From the NCBI RefSeq assembly GCF_014672695.1, contig NZ_CP053923.1, positions 431,945 to 437,517 of the forward strand: DNA of 5,573 bases, written 5' to 3'. Positions within the stretch are counted from its first letter, which is position 1, and each line of letters starts with the position of its first letter. Shown piece after piece: positions 1 through 4,730 of the stretch. Origin of the DNA: Defluviicoccus vanus. Its GTDB lineage: Bacteria > Pseudomonadota > Alphaproteobacteria > Rhodospirillales > Defluviicoccaceae. The notes under the pieces were generated by a model. The model had not been told where the DNA came from and made no database searches. It was given only the letters and a program-made list of their open reading frames with translations. The position numbers and the translations under genes are program-made.

Positions 1-528
1 TGCAAACAAGGGCCTCGCGGTATGGATGTTCTGGATCTCCCAGCTTGCCCAGATCCGCAGGCCCGCGCCGTTCTGGCTGATGGAAAGCCCGTCCGGGCCG
101 CTGCTGCCGCCCTGCCCCATCTCGAAGGCGAGCGCCGCTTCAAGCTCCCGGTCGCTCATGCCCCTGGCGGCGCGTTCCTTCCAGCGTTCCGCCGCGCCGG
201 ACATGCCGCCGGTCGCCTTCACGAACGCGCGGATCTTGTCCTCTTCGGTCAGGCTAAGGGGCTGCGGCGGGGGCGTGTTCTCATAATCCTCGGACCACAC
301 GCCCTGCGCTTTCATCATCTCGCGTAGTTCGGGCCGCTCCCGGACCCGCTCCATCAGCAGGGCCAGAACCTGCGCCCCGTCGCCCATTTCGAAACAATCG
401 TCATAGGCGCGGCTGAATTCTCCGGAGCACCTTCCGCCGCGAATGAGCAGCGCGGCGCGGTTTGCCCGGCCCTTGGTGGTCTTCGGGCGATCGGCGTAAA
501 GGCGGTCGTATTCGGCTTCGGATATCAT
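1..528 (-). CDS. Unrecognised protein encoded downstream of ardC, 3' end outside window
   Basis: An open frame of 176 codons runs leftward from an ATG at 528 to the window edge with no stop, so the gene is partial at its C-terminus. The start is supported by an AAGGAG ribosome binding site nine bases upstream. The protein opens MISEAEYDRLYADRP, followed by a basic stretch (KTTKGRANRAALLIRGGR, about residues 16-33) and two cysteines (residues 34 and 45). A proline run (about 86-90) separates this from a charged, probably helical second half (WKERAARGMSDRELEAAL, about 116-133). I see no signal peptide or membrane segment. I do not recognise the family. It follows the ardC remnant in the same direction with a 60-base gap, as in a plasmid accessory operon. 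A role in plasmid maintenance or transfer would be a guess from context only. Overlapping plus-strand frames here are shadows. Confidence 0.72.
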   Translation of the reverse strand, partial: MISEAEYDRLYADRPKTTKGRANRAALLIRGGRCSGEFSRAYDDCFEMGDGAQVLALLMERVRERPELREMMKAQGVWSEDYENTPPPQPLSLTEEDKIRAFVKATGGMSGAAERWKERAARGMSDRELEAALAFEMGQGGSSGPDGLSISQNGAGLRIWASWEIQNIHTARPLFA

Positions 529-537
529 GGGGTGTTT

Positions 538-543
538 CTCCTT
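538..543 (-). promoter_or_regulatory. Ribosome binding site of the unrecognised gene at 528
   Basis: Read on the minus strand this is AAGGAG, nine bases before the ATG at 526-528, in the context AGAAGGAGAAACACCCC. It fixes the start of the partial gene and is the only clear signal in the 60-base gap after the ardC stop codon. Confidence 0.7.
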
Positions 544-588
544 CTTGTTGGGAAAGGGGTCGCTTCCGCCTTCGCGGGGGCAGGCTCT

Positions 589-903
589 TCACGCCGCTTC
601 CTTTTCCTCGGGTTTCGGTTCCGTCGATTCCTTCGGCTGCAAGCCGTGCAGAAAGTCGGCGGCCTTTTGCGCGTGCGCGGCGGCGGTGAATATCGCCCGC
701 TTGTCTTCCTTCAGCACCTTCAGCCATCCGGCGATATAGGGCGCGTGGTCCTCGCGGATTTGCGGCCGCAATTCAAGGTCGGCGCAAAGGAACGCCGCAC
801 CAAGCTCGGCAACCATTTCTTCCATTGCGTACCCTTCATCGCCCCAGCGCTTGCGGCCAAAGTCCCGGTCAAGGCGCTTTTCGTGCCTCGTCCAGTGGGT
901 GGT
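589..903 (-). pseudogene. ardC: ardC-like antirestriction gene, C-terminal remnant cut by the RIT element
   Basis: ArdC-family proteins are plasmid-encoded antirestriction factors with an N-terminal ssDNA-binding domain and a C-terminal zincin-like metallopeptidase domain. They help protect incoming DNA during conjugation. What remains is about 104 codons ending in TGA at 591-589. It begins at the second histidine region of the zinc site (TTHWTRHEKRLDRDF), where the family normally has HExxHWT. Then come the characteristic GDEGYAMEEMVAELGAAFLCAD segment, REDHAPYIAGWLKVLKED and KRAIFTAAAHAQKAADFL, and a charged tail (KESTEPKPEEKEAA). The first zinc-site His and the catalytic Glu are missing: upstream of codon 901-903 the frame enters RIT-end sequence. 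Full-length family members are roughly 300 residues, so about two thirds is absent. The frame stays open rightward to 1389, but only as a shadow of the recombinase gene. No start or promoter is left, so it is very probably not functional here. Family assignment is by recognition of these motifs. Confidence 0.82.
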
Positions 904-920
904 ATGCCGATATCGGCATA
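903..920. repeat. 18-bp perfect palindrome at the ardC/RIT junction
   Basis: The sequence TATGCCGATATCGGCATA is its own reverse complement and sits exactly where ArdC coding similarity stops. It may be the outermost RIT terminus or a junction product. Its half-sites are the same motif that recurs through the rest of the RIT end. Confidence 0.75.
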
Positions 921-955
921 ACACCCATAATGCCGTAACTGGGATTATGCCGCAT

Positions 956-972
956 GGCCTCTGCCAGAGGCC
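956..972. repeat. Short perfect hairpin in the RIT end
   Basis: GGCCTCTGCCAGAGGCC folds into a 7-8 bp stem with a one- to three-base loop. On the plus strand it is followed by TGTTTT (973-978), which resembles a weak intrinsic terminator for rightward transcription. No plus-strand gene is served by it, so it could instead block read-through from the host into the element or be part of the recombination end. On the minus strand, downstream of the third recombinase, there is no T tract. Confidence 0.45.
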
Positions 973-1010
973 TGTTTTCCGGGCGTTGACCATGCGGCGG
1001 TTCGGCATAA

Positions 1011-2003
1011 TCAGAGCCCTTCGAGGAACGCGAGGAACTGGTCGTCGGGCCGGAACCGGCTCGACGGTGTTGCCGGAGCGGCGATGCGAGCGAGGGCCTT
1101 TTCCTTCATCCGCATGTCGGCGTGGATGTAGATCTGGGTGGTCGCGACCGACTCGTGTCCGAGCCAGAGGGCGATCACCGCTTGATCGACGCCATGATGG
1201 AGCAGGTCCATCGCGGTGCTGTGGCGAAGCGTATGTGGCGTGACCCGCTTCGCGGCGATTCTCGGGCAAGCGCGCGATGCCGTGAGGCAGTGCTTGCGGA
1301 CCAGATGTTCGAGCGCATCGCGGCTCAGCCGTTCGCCTCGGATCGACGGGAACAGTGGCCTGTTGTCGTCCGAACGGTCGCCGATCCATGCCGCAAGCAG
1401 CTTGGCCGTGTCACGACGGAGCGGCGTGCAGCGTTCCTTCCGGCCCTTGCCCATGCAGCGGATATGCGCGCCGCTGCCGAGCGCCACGTCACCACACCGC
1501 AGGTTGACCAGCTCAGATGCCCGCAAGCCTGTCTGGATCGCGAGCAGGAGCAGCGCATGATCACGCCGTCCTGCCCATGTCGAACGATCCGGGGCCGCCA
1601 GCAACGCCGCGATCTCTTCGGCGTCGAGGAACGTCACCGCGCGCTTCACATAGCGCTTGTTGGGCATCGCCAGGATGCGCTGGCAGTGGAGCAGCCAGGT
1701 CGGATCGGTCATCGCGACGTAGCGGAAGAACGAGCGGATCGCGGCGAGCCGCGTGTTGCGGCTGCGTGCAGTGTTGCCGCGCGTGGTCTCGCCATGAACG
1801 AGGAAGTCGGCGACCAGATCGACGTCAATGTCCTCGACGGTGAGCTTGACCGGCGGCTTGCCATGTCGAGCGCTCGCGAACCGCAGGAGCAGCCGGAACG
1901 TGTCGCGATAGCCTGCAACCGTATGGCGGCTGGCCTCCATCTGGATGCACAGCCGGTCGGTGAAGAAGCGCTGGATCAGCGCCGGCAAGGTGGCGGTGTT
2001 CAT
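1011..2003 (-). CDS. ritC: RIT tyrosine recombinase, third of the trio
   Basis: A 330-residue XerC/D-like tyrosine recombinase, expected to cut and rejoin DNA through a covalent 3'-phosphotyrosine at the ends of the RIT element. The N-terminal SAM-like core-binding domain covers about residues 1-110 (RHTVAGYRDTFRLLLRF, then RNTRLAAIRSFFRYVA). The catalytic domain follows with all expected residues: Arg161 in TGLRASEL, Lys186 in GKGRKE, His257 and Arg260 in PHTLRH, His283 in LGHES, and the nucleophile Tyr292 in TQIYIHAD. Length is normal for the family. The ATG at 2003-2001 overlaps the TGA of the second gene (ATGA) and has a GGGGAGG ribosome binding site seven bases upstream, so translation is probably coupled. 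The TGA stop at 1013-1011 overlaps a terminal CGGCATAAT repeat. I see no lesion. A long plus-strand open frame opposite it is a high-GC shadow. Confidence 0.9.
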   Translation of the reverse strand: MNTATLPALIQRFFTDRLCIQMEASRHTVAGYRDTFRLLLRFASARHGKPPVKLTVEDIDVDLVADFLVHGETTRGNTARSRNTRLAAIRSFFRYVAMTDPTWLLHCQRILAMPNKRYVKRAVTFLDAEEIAALLAAPDRSTWAGRRDHALLLLAIQTGLRASELVNLRCGDVALGSGAHIRCMGKGRKERCTPLRRDTAKLLAAWIGDRSDDNRPLFPSIRGERLSRDALEHLVRKHCLTASRACPRIAAKRVTPHTLRHSTAMDLLHHGVDQAVIALWLGHESVATTQIYIHADMRMKEKALARIAAPATPSSRFRPDDQFLAFLEGL

Positions 2004-2938
2004 TGGTCCGCCTCCCCGCCAGCGGTTGCGCGCGCCATCGCCAGATCGAGCAGCTCGGGTACCGCCTCCAGATACCAGAACGTATTGTCGGGGTCGGTAT
2101 GGCCCAGATAGGTCGTCAGCCGGATCATCTCGCGCGCCGGGTCCTTGCCGGTCCGGTACCAGTTGATCATCGTCCGCACTGCAAAGGTGTGGCGAAGATC
2201 GTGGATGCGCGGTCCCCGGCCATGCCGGCAGTATTGCTGATCCGCGCGCAAGCCGATCCGCTGGCAGACATGCGCGAAGTTGTAGCGTGCGCCGCAGTCG
2301 GTCAGCCTCGTTCCTTTGCAGGAGACGAAGAACGTATCGGCGGTGCGCCCGAGCAATCGGTCACGCTCGGCGGCATAGGCGACGAGCTGCACCACCACGG
2401 TCGAGTCGAGCGGGAGCAGCCGCTCCCTGCCGAGCTTCCCGCGCCGCACGCGCAGCACGCCATCCCCGGCATCGAGGTCGTCATCGTCGAGCGCAAGCGC
2501 TTCGCTGATCCTGAGGCCGGTGGCTGCAATGAGCCCGAACAGGGTCGAGCAGGTCAGCCCGCGCAAGCCGTAGACCGAGGGCAGCGCCTTGGCCGCTGCG
2601 ATGATCGATGCGATCTCGGCCTCGCTGTAGATATGCGGGCGTGGCCGCCCGGAACGGTCAGGCAGCAGTCCGCGCGGCGGCACTTCATGGGCCGGGTCGA
2701 TGCTGCACAGCCACTGTGCGAACAGCCGCACCTTGCCGAGCCGGGCCGATCGCGTCGATGTGCCCACATCGGGCAGGCTCACGTCCCAGCGCAGGAACAG
2801 CGCCGTGTCGATGTGCGGAGCACCTTCCTGATCGGCGAACCGGGCGAAGCGGCGGAGCACCCGCTCATCGGTGCGAAGGTCGTAGCCAAGGCTGCGTCTG
2901 ACGCTCAGATAGCCGTCGAGCTGGGGCGCGATGCTCAT
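2000..2938 (-). CDS. ritB: RIT tyrosine recombinase, second of the trio
   Basis: A 312-residue tyrosine recombinase/integrase and the middle member of the RIT trio. Residues 1-100 form the N-terminal core-binding part (GYLSVRRSLGYDLRTDERVL near the start). The catalytic domain has Arg143 in TGLRISEAL, Lys168 in RRGKLGRER, His246 and Arg249 in IHDLRH, His280 in YLGHTD, and the nucleophile Tyr289 in NTFWYLEAV, so the active site is complete. The ISEALAL and LGHTDPDNTFWYLE motifs are the form usual in multi-recombinase elements rather than in XerC/XerD themselves. The ATG at 2938-2936 overlaps the TGA of the first gene (ATGA), with GGGAGG six bases upstream (2950-2945). The gene is undamaged. 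Its normal transcription would have come through the first recombinase gene, now broken by the IS and a TAG. Continued expression would need a promoter in or beyond the IS. Confidence 0.9.
   Translation of the reverse strand: MSIAPQLDGYLSVRRSLGYDLRTDERVLRRFARFADQEGAPHIDTALFLRWDVSLPDVGTSTRSARLGKVRLFAQWLCSIDPAHEVPPRGLLPDRSGRPRPHIYSEAEIASIIAAAKALPSVYGLRGLTCSTLFGLIAATGLRISEALALDDDDLDAGDGVLRVRRGKLGRERLLPLDSTVVVQLVAYAAERDRLLGRTADTFFVSCKGTRLTDCGARYNFAHVCQRIGLRADQQYCRHGRGPRIHDLRHTFAVRTMINWYRTGKDPAREMIRLTTYLGHTDPDNTFWYLEAVPELLDLAMARATAGGEADQ
2011..2017 (-). promoter_or_regulatory. Ribosome binding site of the third RIT recombinase
   Basis: Read on the minus strand as GGGGAGG, seven bases before the ATG at 2003. 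It lies inside the 3' end of the preceding recombinase gene and closely matches the one used by the second gene (GGGAGG), including the following CG. Confidence 0.65.
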
Positions 2939-3725
2939 TGCACGCCTCCCGCCACCGGCCAGGGCTGCGCAATGGATCGCAGCCCGTCGATATCGAGCCG
3001 CGCATACACCATGGTCGATGTTCGCGAGCGGTGGCGCAGCACGTCGCCCACCTCGTCAAGCGACGCGCCCGCATTCACCAGCCGGGTCGCAAGGCTATGA
3101 CGCAGGAGGTGCGATCCCACGTAGGGCGTGACTGGCTTCTGGCCGGTCGCCGCCAAGGCGTCCTTGAGGATGGCATTGATGATCTGGCCGTTGTTGAACG
3201 CACGATGCGGCGCGCGGTGCGTGACGAACACCGTTCGGCAACTCGTCGGCCCACGTTCCTCGCGAAGATACCGGCTCAGGGCTTCGCCGACCTCGGCGGA
3301 TATCGGCAAGCGGTCGTGCAACTGCCCCTTGCCGCGCACCAGCAACTCGCCCGCACGCCAGTCGATATCGTCGAGCTGGATCGCGATGACCTCGGGCGCG
3401 CGCAGGCCGAGCCGCGCCATGAGGAGCAGCATCGCATAGTCGCGTGCGCCGTGTCGGGGGTTGCCGCGCACCGAAGCAAGAACCGCCTCGACCCCATCGG
3501 GCGACAGGTGCCGGGGCAGTCGCGCATCCCAGCGCTGGGCCGCCTTCGGGATGCTCAGCGCGAGGTTGGTTGCCGTTGCCCCGCGCGCGAACAGATACTA
3601 GAAGAAGGTCCGCAGATGGGTCGTGACCGTCTTGTCGCGGTACGGACGGCTGCCTGCCAGCACATGCTGGACAAAGCTGATGGTATCGGCGGCGCGAAGA
3701 CGCGTCAGATCGATCATTCCGGTTC
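2935..3725 (-). pseudogene. ritA: RIT tyrosine recombinase, first of the trio; 5' end removed by IS21 and an in-frame TAG
   Basis: About 262 codons of recombinase frame remain, ending in TGA at 2937-2935. Reading in from the IS end, the frame gives an ATG at 3717 and MIDLTRLRAADTISFVQHV, then HLRTFF, a TAG at 3600-3598, and YLFARGATATNLALSIP in the same frame. The residues continue recombinase-like across the stop, so this is a point nonsense change (probably from CAG or CGG) rather than a gene boundary. The catalytic domain downstream is complete: Arg in LGLRAPEV (codon 3402-3400), Lys in RGKGQ (3330-3328), His and Arg in SHLLRH (3111-3109, 3102-3100), His in LRHRSRT (3033-3031) and Tyr in TMVYARL (3006-3004). 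Most of the N-terminal core-binding domain is lost to the IS insertion at 3726. A GTG at 3471 could start a catalytic-domain-only fragment, but it has no clear ribosome binding site. Very probably non-functional. Confidence 0.85.
2945..2950 (-). promoter_or_regulatory. Ribosome binding site of the second RIT recombinase
   Basis: GGGAGG on the minus strand, six bases before the ATG at 2938 and embedded in the last codons of the first recombinase gene. It supports this start and independent ribosome entry, in addition to ATGA coupling. Confidence 0.65.
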
Positions 3726-3731
3726 TGTCAA
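3726..3731 (-). promoter_or_regulatory. Outward-facing -35-like hexamer at the IS21 tip
   Basis: Read on the minus strand this is TTGACA, a perfect sigma-70 -35 box pointing out of the IS into the RIT remnant. In IS21, a -35 in one end is known to form a junction promoter when two copies abut. Here the bases 16-18 downstream (CTGACG region) are a poor -10, so strong activity at this insertion is doubtful. Confidence 0.35.
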
Positions 3732-3778
3732 CGGCGGAGCAATTCTGGGCCACTGTAGCGGAGTAAAAGCAGGCCATT
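3726..3778. repeat. IS21 istB-side terminal repeats
   Basis: The tip TGTCAAC is followed by two related units, 3734-3754 (begins GCGGAGCAATT, ends GGGCCACT) and 3758-3778 (begins GCGGAGTAAAA, ends AGGCCATT), spaced 24 bases apart. Multiple repeats of this kind at each end are typical IstA binding sites of IS21-family elements. Confidence 0.75.
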
Positions 3779-3797
3779 TGGGCGAGAGCGGTGCAAT

Positions 3798-3831
3798 CAC
3801 GGCAAGGGGCCCGATCGGGCCCCTTGCCGTG
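3798..3831. repeat. 34-bp perfect palindrome between istB and the IS end
   Basis: The left arm CACGGCAAGGGGCCCGA is followed directly by its exact reverse complement, TCGGGCCCCTTGCCGTG. It can form a very stable hairpin (15-bp stem with a GATC loop). It starts 20 bases after the istB stop codon (3854-3852). There is no T tract on the minus strand, so it is not a classic intrinsic terminator. It may protect the 3' end of the istAB transcript or limit transcription into or out of the IS. Confidence 0.8.
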
Positions 3832-3851
3832 CGTCGGCTTTGCCTCGGGGA

Positions 3852-4730
3852 TCAGGGCTTGCTGGTTTTGCCGGTCTCGGGATCGACGGTCTCGGCGGTG
3901 GTCTGGTTTTGCTCCGCCCGATCGGCTGCGGTGGGGGGACGACGACGTCCGGCGGATTGCTTCAACCGGTAGCTGTCGCCGTTCATGGTGAGGATATGGA
4001 CGTGGTGGGTCAGGCGGTCGAGCAGCGCGCCGGTGAGCCGTTCCGATCCCAGCACCGAGGTCCAGTCCTCGAACGGCAGATTGGAGGTGACGAGGGTCGA
4101 GCCGCGCTCGTAGCGCTGGGAGAACACCTCGAACAGAAGTTCCGCCCCGGTCGGCGACAGCGGCAGGTAACCGAGTTCGTCGACGATGAGCAACATCACC
4201 GACTGGAGATCGCGTTGCAGCTTCAGCAAGCGGCGCTCGTCACGCGCCTCCATCAACTGGTGCACGAGGGCGGCCGCGGTGGTGAAGGCGACGGTGAACC
4301 CCTTCTGGCAGGCGGCAAGAGCGAGGGCGAGCCCGACATGGGTCTTGCCGGTGCCACTGTTGCCGAGCGCGATGACGTTCTCCCGGCGCAGGATGAACTC
4401 GCAGCGGGCCAGCTCGAGCACCAGCATCTTGTTGAGGCTGGGAATCGCGGTGAAGTCGAAGGTGTCGAGGCTTTTGACCGCCGGGAAGCGTGCTGCCTTG
4501 ATCCGCCGCTCGACCATTCGGCGTTCTCGGTCGATCAGTTCGAGTTCCACCAGGCGCAGCAGATAGCGGGGATGATCGACGCCGTCGCGTGCGCATTCGC
4601 GGGCGATCTTGTCGTATTCCCGCAGAACGGTCGGCAGCTTCAACTGCTTGAGGTGATGCGCCAGCAGAACCTGCGGTGTGCCGCTTGTCGTTCCCGCCGG
4701 CATCGCATCAGCGCCCGCCTTGCCGGTCAT
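3852..4730 (-). CDS. istB: IstB, AAA+ ATPase helper of IS21-family transposition
   Basis: The 292-residue IstB helper ATPase works with the IstA transposase in target selection and strand transfer and is related to DnaC/DnaA-type AAA+ proteins. Residues about 20-110 are the N-terminal helical IstB domain (HHLKQLKLPTVLREYD, RRIKAARFPAVKSLDTFDF). The ATPase core has Walker A GNSGTGKT at 123-130, Walker B LLIVDE at 180-185 followed by the family signature LGYLPLSPTGAELLF, and the sensor-like TSNLPFEDW at 215-223. LTGALLDRLTHH (232-243) contains the likely arginine finger Arg239. The tail after residue 260 (AGRRRPPTAADRAEQNQTT) is hydrophilic and slightly longer than in many IstB proteins. The ATG at 4730-4728 overlaps the istA TGA (4729-4727), implying translational coupling; its own ribosome binding site is weak. 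The gene looks intact. Confidence 0.93.
   Translation of the reverse strand: MTGKAGADAMPAGTTSGTPQVLLAHHLKQLKLPTVLREYDKIARECARDGVDHPRYLLRLVELELIDRERRMVERRIKAARFPAVKSLDTFDFTAIPSLNKMLVLELARCEFILRRENVIALGNSGTGKTHVGLALALAACQKGFTVAFTTAAALVHQLMEARDERRLLKLQRDLQSVMLLIVDELGYLPLSPTGAELLFEVFSQRYERGSTLVTSNLPFEDWTSVLGSERLTGALLDRLTHHVHILTMNGDSYRLKQSAGRRRPPTAADRAEQNQTTAETVDPETGKTSKP

Larger units (their letters stand above)
903..1011. repeat. RIT left end: iterated CGGCATAA motifs with dyad symmetries
   Basis: The motif CGGCATAA(T), or its complement, occurs at 914-921 (CGGCATAA), 944-952 (ATTATGCCG) and 1003-1011 (CGGCATAAT), with close variants at 903-909 (TATGCCG) and 927-935 (ATAATGCCG). Two arms form a longer imperfect dyad: CGGCATAACACCCA at 914-927 and TGGGATTATGCCG at 940-952, separated by 12 bases. 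A second imperfect pair is ATTATGCCGCATGG at 944-957 with CCATGCGG (990-997) plus GGCATAAT (1004-1011). Such arrays are typical of recombinase binding and crossover sites at the ends of tyrosine-recombinase elements. The assignment of a specific crossover point is inference. Confidence 0.65.
904..3725 (-). mobile_element. RIT (Recombinase-In-Trio) element, interrupted by an IS21-family element
   Basis: Three consecutive tyrosine recombinase genes on the same strand, joined by 4-base ATGA overlaps, are the hallmark of RIT elements. The left boundary is set where ArdC similarity ends, at about 901-904. The stop codon of the third gene falls inside the repeat-rich end. The right part is missing from the window because an IS21-family sequence begins at 3726 inside the first recombinase gene. 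The RIT 5' end should therefore be sought beyond the IS. No passenger gene is visible in the part present. The exact left terminus is uncertain by a few bases, since the target duplication or empty site cannot be seen. Confidence 0.8.

Noticed and set aside
22..327. Plus-strand open frames near the left edge
   Set aside because: They lie opposite the minus-strand gene that has a ribosome binding site and stays open to the edge. The plus frames have no ribosome binding site or motif.
956..978. Hairpin plus TGTTTT as a true intrinsic terminator
   Set aside because: It would act on rightward transcripts, but no plus-strand gene precedes it and the T run is short and broken.
903..1011. Repeat cluster as a CRISPR array or plasmid iteron origin
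   Set aside because: The repeats are 8-9 bp, in both orientations, irregularly spaced, and tied to the recombinase element end, with no rep or cas gene nearby.
904..1389. Apparent extension of the ardC frame into the RIT (a 266-codon open frame)
   Set aside because: Residues upstream of the THWT motif are out-of-frame recombinase sequence plus RIT-end repeats, not ArdC. The openness is accidental.
1122..2111. Long plus-strand open frame (329 codons) opposite the third recombinase
   Set aside because: It is antisense to a clear tyrosine recombinase in GC-rich DNA, and its translation is an Arg/Ala/Gly-rich shadow with no recognisable motif.
2003..3100. Long plus-strand open frame (365 codons) opposite the second recombinase
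   Set aside because: It crosses two minus-strand genes, has no family motif, and is explained by codon bias of the real genes.
1011..3725. The trio as Tn554-type tnpA/tnpB/tnpC or a XerC/XerD pair
   Set aside because: All three proteins are tyrosine recombinases with a full or nearly full catalytic set and 4-base overlaps, as in RIT elements. Tn554 has two recombinases plus a small unrelated TnpC, and XerC/XerD are not arranged as a trio.
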